A program made the position numbers and the translations under genes. Positions 55,020 through 63,496 of a stretch of 64,000 nt of DNA are shown here, one piece after another. How positions within the stretch are numbered: the stretch's first letter is position 1; the number at the start of each line of letters is the position of its first letter. Source of the stretch: Enterobacter cloacae subsp. cloacae ATCC 13047 (GTDB lineage Bacteria; Pseudomonadota; Gammaproteobacteria; Enterobacterales; Enterobacteriaceae); contig NC_014121.1 in NCBI RefSeq assembly GCF_000025565.1, forward strand, positions 2,294,001 through 2,358,000, in the 5' to 3' direction. The notes beneath the pieces were generated by a model. That model did no database searches. It was not told the origin of the DNA and saw nothing but the letters and a program-made list of their open reading frames with translations.

Positions 55020-55260
55020 GACGGGCACGTTCCAACAACCCAAAAACAAGACCGCGAGCGAAGCGAGTTCCGTCAAGCGAAGCGAAGACGGATAGTTAGC
55101 GTTGATTAAAAAACATACGGAAATGTACTGTTTTTTCTATATATAAAATATAAATATTATAAACAGTACATAGTACACAGACACTCACTACGTTCGTGTC
55201 CCTCGCTGCGCTCGGAATTTTGAAGTAATATATGAATGTATCAGCATAGCAACTATAGTT
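55020..55260. other. Candidate replication-origin region with AT-rich inverted repeat
   Basis: ATGTACTGTTT (55123-55133) and AAACAGTACAT (55161-55171) are perfect inverted repeats around 27 AT-rich bases. Runs of GCGAAGCGA-type short repeats (55,035-55,090) and CTCGCTGCGCTCGG (near 55,202-55,216) flank them. The region is gene-free and lies just downstream of the Rep-like gene. It has the look of a plasmid or phage origin; this is inference from structure only. The rest of 54,746-55,414 shows no gene. Confidence 0.4.
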
Positions 55261-55414
55261 GAACTATCATGCATCTGACCGAAGCATAAAGTTAACCAGG
55301 AACAAATCATGCCTTAAAACGCTCTGATCGAGGCTGTAAGCGATTTTCATGATATGGGTAATGCGATTGCATACCTTGGAAAGAAAAACGCGCTACGGGC
55401 TTCCTGTGCGATAT

Positions 55415-56137
55415 TTACGAATTCAGTACTTTGCTACTCAATTTTGATGTTGAGTACATGCGCGTTCCCTTCCCTGTTTGCGCTTTACCGCGTTCTTTTG
55501 CCAGGTAAGAAAGCCAGAATACCGGACCTTCGAGTGATGAAGGATGTTCACGATGAATGACGTAGTGATCGGGATAGTCTTTAGTGGCTTTAGCCAAGTT
55601 TACCAGCGTTGCTTTACCACCTGTCAGTTTCATCCAGATTTCCGTAATAATACCAGCGATCCCTCTTTCTGGCGTTCCAAACCATCTTACCGAACGATGT
55701 GGAAGTGCAATCCAGCAATGGTAATGGGGTTGTGAAGCCTTTTCCTGTTCGCAAACCCAACCGTAAGCAAAATCGATAATAGGTTCCGATAAACCGTTAT
55801 TCCCAGACCCTAGGCGGTCACGTAATCGTTTGAACAAGTTGCGTATGTATTTGTTACCTGCTTCAACAGAAGTGAACTCAGGGAGGTGGAGATCAAAACG
55901 GGTAAGGAACACTCGACTGTAGAGCTTCAGGATTGCGTTCAGTTCGTTGATTGTTGAAATAAGTATGTCATGACGAACACCAGAGCCGATTCTTGTGTTA
56001 ATCCGGTATGCATGACCATCATGAACAAAGGAGTTGCCATTAATTGTTTTGTAACGTCCGTGTTCATGGTAGACGGTACGAAAACTTGTTGCCGATAAAA
56101 CCGACGATTCGAATAGGGTTTGTGATTGTTGCATCAT
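55415..56137 (-). CDS. Inovirus Gp2/YagK-YfjJ family protein, probable replication initiator
   Basis: A 240-residue protein of the YagK/YfjJ/inovirus Gp2 family, known from K-12 prophage remnants and filamentous phages. The motif PHYHCWIALP gives a His-x-His pair like the HUH metal site of rolling-circle Rep proteins. The Tyr in FWLSYLAKERGK is a candidate nucleophile. The N-terminal part has FLTRFDLHLPE, typical of the family. ATGATG at the start has weak AAGG upstream. It is intact and lies near the right end of the element, suggesting the excised form can replicate. Rep activity is inferred, not seen. Confidence 0.75.
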   Translation of the reverse strand: MMQQSQTLFESSVLSATSFRTVYHEHGRYKTINGNSFVHDGHAYRINTRIGSGVRHDILISTINELNAILKLYSRVFLTRFDLHLPEFTSVEAGNKYIRNLFKRLRDRLGSGNNGLSEPIIDFAYGWVCEQEKASQPHYHCWIALPHRSVRWFGTPERGIAGIITEIWMKLTGGKATLVNLAKATKDYPDHYVIHREHPSSLEGPVFWLSYLAKERGKAQTGKGTRMYSTSKLSSKVLNS

Positions 56138-56552
56138 TGTTAAATTAACCTTTTTGTACTCAGAAACAGATCACACCCCCTACATAGTTACTACCTAAAA
56201 CCACGGTAAAACGATGGCATTTGCGATAGCGCAAAGCCGCCTTGCATCTGACGTTGGGGATGTTTTCGAGGAGAGAAATACTACGGAACAAAGTTTACGG
56301 AAATATTTATAATAACTCATTATCATATCAGAAGGAGTGAAAGGGGGCAACGGAAATCATGCCTTGATAAAAGAGGGATGATGATTGTGTGGGGTGTTGG
56401 TAACAACGGAGAAATTCAAAGGGATTTACAATCTTGTCTTTGGCTTCCTTCCGGCATACACAGTTGAGTGGGAGCTGTAATTTTCAACATTGCAGTAACC
56501 TGATTGTTCACAGTGTACATCGGCAAATATCAATTATACCCATTACACTTCA
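56138..56552. other. Right end of the element, no gene seen
   Basis: About 415 bases between the Rep-like gene and attR. A small palindrome TTTGCG-ATAG-CGCAAA lies near 56,219-56,234, and several A/T-rich stretches follow. No protein or RNA gene is evident. Confidence 0.4.
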
Positions 56553-57023
56553 GTGAACACCGACGGCAACGTAATTGATTTCGTGGTGTTCGGCATCCTG
56601 CATGGTTTGTCCACCAAGTGGTATCTCGTGCCGGTCGTGGCGGCGATCTGGTTCGTGGTGTACTACGGTATCTTCCGCTTCGCCATCACCCGCTTTAACC
56701 TGAAAACGCCAGGCCGCGATGCCGAAACCGCCACCAGCGTGGAACAGGCCGTTGCCGGTACAGTGGGTAAATCGGGTTATAACACGCCGGCAATTCTGGC
56801 GGCGCTGGGCGGTGCGGATAACATTACCTCTCTGGATAACTGCATTACCCGTCTGCGTCTGTCGGTGGCGGATATGTCGAAAGTGGATACCAATGCCCTG
56901 AAAGCCAACCGGGCAATCGGCGTGGTACAGTTGAATCAGCACAATTTGCAGGTGGTTATCGGCCCGCAGGTGCAGTCGGTCAAAGATGAGCTGGCCACCC
57001 TGATGCGCACAGTCGAAGCCTGA
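56553..57023 (+). pseudogene. malX: malX 3' part, PTS IIC end and IIB domain
   Basis: Encodes the last 154 residues of MalX: two final membrane segments (FVVFGILHGL, VPVVAAIWFVVYYGIFRF) and the IIB domain with the phosphorylation Cys in GGADNITSLDNCITRLRLSV. An in-frame GTG at 56553, supplied by the element, could start it, but no ribosome site precedes that codon. Without the rest of the IIC domain it cannot be a complete transporter. Confidence 0.88.
56556..56560. other. attR: right junction of the integrated element
   Basis: AACAC is repeated from attL. The element half-site to the left reads ATTACACTTCAGTG, and malX codons (DGNVIDFVVFG) follow on the right. The element half-sites from both ends are inverted copies of each other. 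Confidence 0.85.
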
Positions 57024-57027
57024 TGCC

Positions 57028-57056
57028 TCACCCCCTCACGCTGAGGGGGTTTTACT
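57028..57056 (+). terminator. Hairpin between malX and malY
   Basis: CCCCCTCA and TGAGGGGG pair around a 3-base loop followed by TTTTACTTT, 7 bases after the malX stop. It resembles an intrinsic terminator or attenuator in front of malY. Confidence 0.65.
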
Positions 57057-57071
57057 TTAAGGACATACGTC

Positions 57072-58244
57072 ATGTTTGATTTCTCGACCGTTGTCGATCG
57101 CCACGGCACCTGGTGTACACAGTGGGATTATGTTGCCGACCGTTTTGGTGCCGCCGACCTGCTGCCCTTTACGATCTCTGATATGGATTTCGCCACCGCC
57201 CCCTGCATTATCGATGCGCTACATCAACGTATTGATCACCGCGTGTTTGGCTACAGCCGCTGGAAAAACGAAGAATTCCTGGCCGCGGTGGCGCACTGGT
57301 TCCAGCAACGTTTTAACAGCCGGATTGATACTGAAACCGTTGTTTATGGCCCTTCCGTGATCTATATGGTCTCTGAGCTGATTCGCCTGTGGTCGATGCC
57401 GGGAGACGGTGTGGTGGTGCATACCCCGGCTTATGACGCGTTTTATAAAGCCATTGAAGGCAATGCGCGCCACGTAGTGCCAGTGACGATGGAGAAACAG
57501 GCGACGGGCTGGCAGGGAAATATGGCCGCGCTTGAGGCCGCCCTGGCGAAACCGGAAAACAAAATATTGCTGCTGTGCAGCCCGCAAAACCCGACCGGCA
57601 AGGTCTGGACGCAGGAGGAGCTGGCGCAGATGGCTGAACTGTGCGCACGCTATGACGTGGCGGTGATAAGCGATGAAATTCATATGGACATGGTATGGGG
57701 AGAACATCGCCACACGCCATGGAACAAGGTCGCGCGCGGTAAATGGGCACTGCTGACCTCAGGCTCCAAGAGCTTTAATATCCCGGCACTGACCGGCGCA
57801 TATGGGTTAATAGGCGATGAGGAGAGCCGTAATGCGTATCTGAGCGCGCTAAAAGGCCGTGACGGCCTCTCCTCTCCCTCCGTGCTGGCACTGACGGCGC
57901 ATATTGCCGCCTATCAGCAGGGTGAGCCGTGGCTTGCCGCGCTGCGCGACTATCTGGAAGAGAACCTGAAATTTATCGCACGTGAAATGAACAGCGCTTT
58001 TCCGGTACTAAACTGGACGCCACCCGAGGCGACCTATCTCGCCTGGATTGACCTGCGCCCGTTAAATATTGACGATCGCGCCCTGCAAAACGTACTGATT
58101 GAGCAGCAAAAAGTCGCCATTATGCCGGGATATACCTATGGAAACGAAGGCATCGGTTTTATCCGCCTGAATGCCGGCTGCCCGCGCAGCAAGCTGGAAC
58201 AAGGGGTGCAGCGGCTGATTGCGGGTATCAACACGCTCCTGTAG
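57072..58244 (+). CDS. malY: MalY, PLP-dependent C-S lyase and mal regulon modulator
   Basis: A 390-residue aminotransferase-fold enzyme with cystathionine beta-lyase activity. In E. coli it also binds MalT and blocks mal gene activation. The PLP lysine lies in TSGSKSFNIPAL. VISDEIHMDMVW holds the cofactor-binding Asp, and LLLCSPQNPTGKVW is the conserved Asn-Pro-x-Gly turn. AAGGAC precedes the ATG. It normally follows malX in one MalI-controlled operon, and the element now separates it from that promoter. Confidence 0.94.
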   Translation: MFDFSTVVDRHGTWCTQWDYVADRFGAADLLPFTISDMDFATAPCIIDALHQRIDHRVFGYSRWKNEEFLAAVAHWFQQRFNSRIDTETVVYGPSVIYMVSELIRLWSMPGDGVVVHTPAYDAFYKAIEGNARHVVPVTMEKQATGWQGNMAALEAALAKPENKILLLCSPQNPTGKVWTQEELAQMAELCARYDVAVISDEIHMDMVWGEHRHTPWNKVARGKWALLTSGSKSFNIPALTGAYGLIGDEESRNAYLSALKGRDGLSSPSVLALTAHIAAYQQGEPWLAALRDYLEENLKFIAREMNSAFPVLNWTPPEATYLAWIDLRPLNIDDRALQNVLIEQQKVAIMPGYTYGNEGIGFIRLNAGCPRSKLEQGVQRLIAGINTLL

Positions 58245-58340
58245 TTTGTTTGCGCAACGGAATATTCCCTTGCGCAAATAGCTTTTTACCTCGTTTTGTT
58301 TTTATAATGTGGCGCACTTTAACCAGAAAAGAGTGCGACC

Positions 58341-59342
58341 ATGATTGATACACGCCTGCCTTTAACAGATATTCATCGTCACCTTGACGGTAACATTCGT
58401 GCCCAAACCATCCTCGATCTTGGCCGCCAGTACAATTTAACGCTCCCTGCTCAATCGCTTGAAACCCTGATCCCGCACGTTCAGGTCACCTCTAATGAAC
58501 CGGATCTGGTCAGTTTTTTGAGCAAACTCGACTGGGGCGTAAAGATGCTGGCCTCACTGGATGCCTGTCGCCGTGTCGCTTTTGAGAATATCGAAGATGC
58601 CGCCCGTAACGGCCTGCATTATGTCGAACTGCGCTTTTCGCCAGGCTATATGGCGATGACCCACAGCCTGCCCGTTGCAGGCGTGGTTGAAGCCGTTATT
58701 GAAGGTGTCCGTGAAGGGTGTAAAGCCTTCGATGTGCAGGCCCGTTTGATTGGCATCATGAGCCGTACCTTCGGCGAAGCGGCCTGTCTGCAGGAACTGG
58801 AAGCGCTGCTGGCGCATCGTGACGCGATCACCGCCGTCGACCTGGCCGGGGATGAACTGGGCTTCCCGGGCAGCCTGTTCCTTTCACATTTCAACCGCGC
58901 ACGTGATGCCGGCTGGCATGTAACCGTTCACGCCGGTGAAGCGGCGGGGCCGGAGAGCATCTGGCAGGCCATCCGTGAACTGGGTGCCGAGCGTATCGGT
59001 CACGGTGTAAAAGCGGTGGAAGATCGCGCCCTGATGGACTTCCTGGCCGAGCAACGTATCGGGATTGAATCCTGCCTGACCTCCAATATTCAGACCAGCA
59101 CCGTGCCCGCGCTGGATAAGCACCCGCTGAAAACCTTCCTTGAGCACGGCGTGCTGGCCTCGCTGAATACCGATGACCCGGCGGTACAGGGCGTGGACAT
59201 TATCCACGAGTACACTGTCGCCGCACCGCAGGCGGGCCTGAGCCGCGAACAGATCCGCCAGGCGCAGATTAATGGGCTGGAGATGGCCTTCCTCACGCCA
59301 GAAGAGAAGCAGGCGCTTCGTGATAAGGTGGCAAACGCGTAA
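58341..59342 (+). CDS. add: Add, adenosine deaminase
   Basis: A 333-residue zinc hydrolase that converts adenosine and deoxyadenosine to inosine forms. Metal ligands are in [11 protein letters not shown] (two His), VTVHAGEA (His plus catalytic Glu), ERIGHGVKA (His) and LNTDDPAV (Asp). The length and order after malY match E. coli. A REP element follows. Confidence 0.97.
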   Translation: MIDTRLPLTDIHRHLDGNIRAQTILDLGRQYNLTLPAQSLETLIPHVQVTSNEPDLVSFLSKLDWGVKMLASLDACRRVAFENIEDAARNGLHYVELRFSPGYMAMTHSLPVAGVVEAVIEGVREGCKAFDVQARLIGIMSRTFGEAACLQELEALLAHRDAITAVDLAGDELGFPGSLFLSHFNRARDAGWHVTVHAGEAAGPESIWQAIRELGAERIGHGVKAVEDRALMDFLAEQRIGIESCLTSNIQTSTVPALDKHPLKTFLEHGVLASLNTDDPAVQGVDIIHEYTVAAPQAGLSREQIRQAQINGLEMAFLTPEEKQALRDKVANA

Positions 59343-59349
59343 CCCCTTT

Positions 59350-59378
59350 GCCGGGTGGCGGCTACGCCCTACCCGGCC
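59350..59378. repeat. REP element after add
   Basis: A GC-rich palindrome beginning GCCGGGTGGCGGCTACGCC and ending CCCTACCCGGCC, the standard enteric REP core. It lies between the convergent add and ydgJ genes. Confidence 0.85.
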
Positions 59379-59386
59379 AACAAAAC

Positions 59387-60427
59387 TTATGCCAGACAGA
59401 GCGTGGCGCGATGTTTGGCAGATTCAATGCCCAGTTCAATCAACTCCATAATCTGAATCGCCTGACTGGCTGGTACCGGGTTTTCCCCCGTGCCGTTCAG
59501 CGCATCACGCACGGCCGCATAATATGCCGGGTAGTTCCCCGGGCTCGTCAGCAAGGTTTCTTCCACCAGCGTCTCCCCCTCCACTTTGGTCACTACCCCG
59601 TCTCGCATATCATATCCCCAGTCTTCCTGAGGCAAACGCTCGCCGTTTTTCAGCCGGTCTTCCTGCGGATCCAGACCAAACTTCACATAGCTCCCCCGCG
59701 TGCCGTGAATGATATAACGCGCAGATTCCGCAGCCGCAACCATCGTTCCGTGCAGCACTATCCGCCGTTGCGGGTAGCTCAGGATGGCATGAAAATAATC
59801 GGTCGTTTGCGCGCCGGGTCTGAGCTGGGCCAGATCGACCGTCATACTCACCGGCAGGCCAAACAGATTCACGGCCTGGTCGAGCAGGTGTGGGGCTAAA
59901 TCGTACCAGATGCCGCTGCCTGGCCCGGCTTGCTCACGCCAGCGGTTTCGCACCTGCGGCCGGAAACGATCAAAGTGCGATTCAAAGAAGGTTATCTCCC
60001 CGAGCGTTCCCTCGCTGAGCAGCGCTTTTACCGTGAGAAAATCGCTGTCCCAGCGGCGGTTATGAAACACCGACAGCAGTCTGCCAAGGCTTTTCGCCAG
60101 CGCATCCAGCTCGCGTGCCTGAGACAACGTCACGGTAAAGGGTTTATCGACGACGACATGCTTACCGGCTTCCAGCGCCGCCTTCGCCAGCGGGAAATGG
60201 GTGTCGTTCGGCGTGGGGATCACAATTAAATCGATATTCGGATCATTGAAAAGGTGCTTAGGCTCAGAGACAACCGGAACGGTGGGCCAGTCGGCATGCA
60301 CCTTGGTGGCATCGCTGCTCGACACCGCCGCCAGCGCCATTCCCGGCGTACCGGCAATTAACGGCGCATGGAATGTTTTGCTCGCATACCCGTAACCAAT
60401 AAGCCCGACACGGATGCTATCACTCAT
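59387..60427 (-). CDS. ydgJ: YdgJ, Gfo/Idh/MocA-family oxidoreductase
   Basis: A 346-residue NAD(P)-dependent dehydrogenase. The N-terminal Rossmann segment VGLIGYGYASKTFHAPLI and the catalytic-region HVVVDKPFTVTLSQARELDA (Lys-Pro) are followed by a C-terminal mixed alpha/beta domain. YdgJ in E. coli is a predicted oxidoreductase without a settled substrate. Gene order add-ydgJ-blr is conserved. Confidence 0.9.
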   Translation of the reverse strand: MSDSIRVGLIGYGYASKTFHAPLIAGTPGMALAAVSSSDATKVHADWPTVPVVSEPKHLFNDPNIDLIVIPTPNDTHFPLAKAALEAGKHVVVDKPFTVTLSQARELDALAKSLGRLLSVFHNRRWDSDFLTVKALLSEGTLGEITFFESHFDRFRPQVRNRWREQAGPGSGIWYDLAPHLLDQAVNLFGLPVSMTVDLAQLRPGAQTTDYFHAILSYPQRRIVLHGTMVAAAESARYIIHGTRGSYVKFGLDPQEDRLKNGERLPQEDWGYDMRDGVVTKVEGETLVEETLLTSPGNYPAYYAAVRDALNGTGENPVPASQAIQIMELIELGIESAKHRATLCLA

Positions 60428-60658
60428 AGTGTTGCCCTCTCCTGTGATGTTCTTATTTCACACTGGCTAACCTGGCCTCATGACAGATTAAGCATGTGCC
60501 ATATGACTTAAAATAGCATCCTGCTCCGGTTGTTTTTGTTATATGGGGTTAACCCGCTGATTGTGCTTAAGGGAACCGTTCCCAAAGCACTTGCTGTCTC
60601 CCCCCTGGCGCTGTAACATTTGCAACCGGTATTTATGGATAAATTACAAACACGAATT

Positions 60659-60796
60659 ATGACGTCAATTATTAATCGAATCATTGAATTAGCGGGATGG
60701 ATTGTTCTTGGGGTATCGGTCATTTTGCTTGGCGTTGCCAGCCACATCGATAACTACCAACCGCCGGAGCCTGTCACTGTCGCCCAACCTAAGTAA
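60659..60796 (+). CDS. blr: Blr, small inner-membrane beta-lactam resistance protein
   Basis: A 45-residue protein with one membrane helix, matching E. coli Blr in NRIIELAGWIVL.VSVILLGVASHIDNYQPPE. Blr is linked to cell-division complexes and affects beta-lactam sensitivity. The E. coli-equivalent start codon is ATT here (60671), so translation probably begins at the in-frame ATG at 60659 or at 60635. No strong ribosome site is present before any of these. The stop is at 60794-60796, 55 bases before an IS903-type insertion. Confidence 0.8.
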   Translation: MTSIINRIIELAGWIVLGVSVILLGVASHIDNYQPPEPVTVAQPK

Positions 60797-60851
60797 CCGG
60801 TTACGGTAATAAAGAGTGACATAATATGTCAGTTACTTATTGCCACTCCTG

Positions 60852-61908
60852 GGCTTTGTTGAATAAATCAGATTTCGGGTAAGTCTCCCCCGTAGCGGGT
60901 TGTGTTTTCAGGCAATACGCACGCTTTCAGGTATACCTGCTTTCGTCATTTTGTTCAGCGCTCGTACCAGGGCCATAGCCTCCGCAACCTGACCATCGTA
61001 GTCACGCAGCGTCAGTGAACCCCCGAACAGCTGTTTTACCCGGTACATCGCCGTTTCCGCTATCGAGCGACGGTTGTAATCTGTTGTCCATTTCCACCGC
61101 GCATTACTCCCGGTCATTCGCTGATTAGCCACTGCACGGTTACGGTCTGCATATTCACCGGGCCAGTAACCCGCACCTTTTCGGGGAGGGATAAGCGCGC
61201 TGATTTTCTTACGCCGCAGTTCATCGTGACATAGCCGGGTATCGTAAGCGCCATCGGCGGCGGCTGACCTGATTTTCCGGTGGGTTTGCCGGATTAACCC
61301 GGGGAAGGCCTCTGAGTCCGTAACGTTGTTCAGCGACAGGTCAGCGCAGATGATTTCATGTGTTTTACTGTCAACGGCGAGATGCAGCTTACGCCAGATA
61401 CGGCGGCGTTCCTGGCCATGCTTTTTGACTTTCCACTCGCCTTCACCGAAGACCTTCAGCCCGGTGGAATCAATTACCAGGTGTGCGATTTCACCCCGGG
61501 TGGGCGTTTTGAAACTGACATTAACCGACTTTGCCCGCCTGCTGACACAGCTGTAATCCGGGCAGCGTAGCGGAACGTTCATCAGAGAAAAAATGGAATC
61601 AATAAAGCCCTGCGCAGCCCGCAGGGTCAGCCTGAATACGCGTTTAATGACCAGCACAGTAGTGATGGCAAGGTCAGAATAGCGCTGAGGTCTGCCTCGT
61701 GAAGAAGGTGTTGCTGACTCATACCAGGCCTGAATAGCTTCATCATCCAGCCAGAAAGTTATGGAGCCACGGTTGATGAGGGCTTTATTGTAGGTGGGCC
61801 AGTTGGTGATTTTGAACTTTTGCTTTGCCACGGAACGGTCTGCGTTGTCGGGAAGATACGTGATCTGATCCTTCAACTCAGCAAAAGTTCGATTTATTCA
61901 ACAAAGCC
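60852..61908 (-). mobile_element. IS903-type insertion sequence (IS5 family)
   Basis: A complete 1057-base element, the standard length of IS903. It has perfect 18-base inverted repeats GGCTTTGTTGAATAAATC at both ends. It is flanked by the 9-base target duplication CCACTCCTG (60843-60851 and 61909-61917). The single transposase frame is intact, so this is a recent, probably active copy in the blr-cnu intergenic region. Confidence 0.97.
60908..61876 (-). CDS. IS903-type transposase
   Basis: A 322-residue IS5-family DDE transposase. The catalytic blocks are LVIDSTGLKVFGEGEWK (first Asp), AADGAYDTRLCH (second Asp) and YNRRSIAETAMYRVKQLFG (Y-x2-R-x3-E-x6-K signature). The start follows the terminal repeat by 30 bases. 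The frame is full length. Confidence 0.95.
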   Translation of the reverse strand: MKDQITYLPDNADRSVAKQKFKITNWPTYNKALINRGSITFWLDDEAIQAWYESATPSSRGRPQRYSDLAITTVLVIKRVFRLTLRAAQGFIDSIFSLMNVPLRCPDYSCVSRRAKSVNVSFKTPTRGEIAHLVIDSTGLKVFGEGEWKVKKHGQERRRIWRKLHLAVDSKTHEIICADLSLNNVTDSEAFPGLIRQTHRKIRSAAADGAYDTRLCHDELRRKKISALIPPRKGAGYWPGEYADRNRAVANQRMTGSNARWKWTTDYNRRSIAETAMYRVKQLFGGSLTLRDYDGQVAEAMALVRALNKMTKAGIPESVRIA

Positions 61909-62094
61909 CCACTCCTGGTGAACACGGTTAACCTTCTCTTCCAGGCATCATCAGATGCCTGAATCTTTCGCAAAGAAAACTCCTAATTTAGTCGCGTTAC
62001 CTGAGTGGGCAGTTTACGTCTTTATTAATCCGTTTATTATTCAAACGAATTACCTTAACGGGTATGACTCACTTTTATATGGAAACTTATTAAT

Positions 62095-62310
62095 ATGACA
62101 GTTCAGGACTATTTATTAAAATTTCGCAAGATCAATTCCCTTGAGAGCCTGGAAAAACTGTTTGACCACCTGAACTACACGCTGTCGGATAATCAGGACA
62201 TCATCAATATGTATCGTGCAGCGGATCATCGCCGTGCGGAGCTGGTCTCCGGTGGCCGTTTGTTTAACGTCGGCGAAGTGCCTAAGTCCGTATGGCGTTA
62301 CGTTTTATAA
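62095..62310 (+). CDS. cnu: Cnu (YdgT), Hha-family nucleoid-associated regulator
   Basis: A 71-residue Hha/YmoA-type protein that partners H-NS/StpA to silence AT-rich, often horizontally acquired genes, and binds near oriC. The motif [23 protein letters not shown] and the later [28 protein letters not shown] are typical. The IS903 upstream lies 187 bases away, so the promoter may be partly displaced. Confidence 0.95.
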   Translation: MTVQDYLLKFRKINSLESLEKLFDHLNYTLSDNQDIINMYRAADHRRAELVSGGRLFNVGEVPKSVWRYVL

Positions 62311-62397
62311 GAAAGTAGCCATCCGCGCGAAATGTTATATACTCTCCGCCCTGCAAACTGGCTGTACAACATTTCGCGCAGATTTATGGGAGAGTTC

Positions 62398-62838
62398 ATG
62401 ACCGCAACGCCTGGAGAAAGAATTGGAGGCTGGTTAATCGCCCCACTGGCATGGCTGCTGGTTGCCTTATTAAGCGCATCACTTGCGCTGCTGCTTTATA
62501 CCACCGCGCTGGTTACCCCTCATGCAATCCAGACCCTGATGTCGCAAAGTGTGCTGAATATTACGCTGTGGTTCGTGTCGTTCGTCTTCGCCATTGGCAT
62601 GTGGTACTACACGCTGTGGCTAACCATTGCGTTCTTTAAACGCCGCAAAAATGTGCCTAAGCACTACATCATCTGGCTGCTCGTTTCCGTACTGCTGGCG
62701 GTGAAAGCCTTTGCTTTTTCACCGGTTTCGGACGCGCTGGCCGTTCGTCAGCTGCTTTTCCCGTTACTGGCGGCGGCGCTTCTGGTGCCCTATTTCAAGC
62801 GTTCGACGCGGGTGAAGAACACCTTCGTGAATCCGTAA
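62398..62838 (+). CDS. ydgK: YdgK, inner-membrane protein of the DUF2569 family
   Basis: A 146-residue protein with four membrane helices, starting GGWLIAPLAWLLVALLSASLALLLY. The start at 62398 (MTATPGERIG) has GGGAGAG upstream; a longer frame of 22 codons has no such support. It is conserved next to rsxA in enterics. The function is unknown. Confidence 0.85.
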   Translation: MTATPGERIGGWLIAPLAWLLVALLSASLALLLYTTALVTPHAIQTLMSQSVLNITLWFVSFVFAIGMWYYTLWLTIAFFKRRKNVPKHYIIWLLVSVLLAVKAFAFSPVSDALAVRQLLFPLLAAALLVPYFKRSTRVKNTFVNP

Positions 62839-62914
62839 TAACCTTACAGATAACCTGTTGTCGCCTGTTGTGGTTTATCCGATAATAGGCGGCTTTTTTA
62901 TTTCAGGCTGAATA

Positions 62915-63496
62915 ATGACCGATTACTTACTGCTCTTTGTCGGCACAGTGCTGGTTAACAACTTCGTTCTGGTGAAGTTCCTTGGCCTGTGTCCGTTTAT
63001 GGGCGTGTCCAAAAAGCTGGAAACGGCAATGGGCATGGGGCTGGCAACCACCTTCGTGATGACGATGGCGTCCATCTGCGCCTGGTTGATTGATACCTGG
63101 ATCCTCATCCCGCTGGGTTTAGTCTATCTCCGTACGCTGGCCTTCATTCTGGTCATTGCCGTGGTGGTGCAATTTACCGAAATGGTGGTGCGTAAAACCA
63201 GTCCGGCGCTCTATCGTCTGCTGGGTATCTTTCTGCCGTTGATCACCACCAACTGTGCCGTTCTTGGCGTAGCGCTGTTGAACATTAATCTCGGGCATAA
63301 TTTCATGCAGTCGGCGCTGTACGGTTTTTCTGCCGCCGTCGGTTTCTCGCTGGTGATGGTGCTGTTTGCCTCTATTCGTGAGCGCCTCGCCGCAGCGGAT
63401 ATCCCTGCGCCCTTTCGCGGAAACGCGATTGCGCTGGTGACCGCAGGTTTAATGTCTCTGGCCTTTATGGGCTTTAGTGGTCTGGTGAAGTTGTAA
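62915..63496 (+). CDS. rsxA: RsxA, membrane subunit of the Rsx/Rnf electron transport complex
   Basis: A 193-residue protein with six membrane helices, containing [20 protein letters not shown] and [21 protein letters not shown]. These two segments each carry one of the cysteines thought to bind iron in RnfA. The Rsx complex keeps SoxR reduced. Its stop overlaps the rsxB start by one base. Confidence 0.95.
   Translation: MTDYLLLFVGTVLVNNFVLVKFLGLCPFMGVSKKLETAMGMGLATTFVMTMASICAWLIDTWILIPLGLVYLRTLAFILVIAVVVQFTEMVVRKTSPALYRLLGIFLPLITTNCAVLGVALLNINLGHNFMQSALYGFSAAVGFSLVMVLFASIRERLAAADIPAPFRGNAIALVTAGLMSLAFMGFSGLVKL

Noticed and set aside
55035..55220. Short GCGAAGCGA and CTCGCTGCGCTCGG repeats considered as a CRISPR array
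   Set aside because: Repeats are too short and irregular, without equal spacers or cas genes; more like origin or transcript-end repeats.
60508..60747. 79-codon minus-strand frame in the ydgJ-blr gap
   Set aside because: It overlaps blr on the other strand, and blr matches a known protein while this matches nothing.
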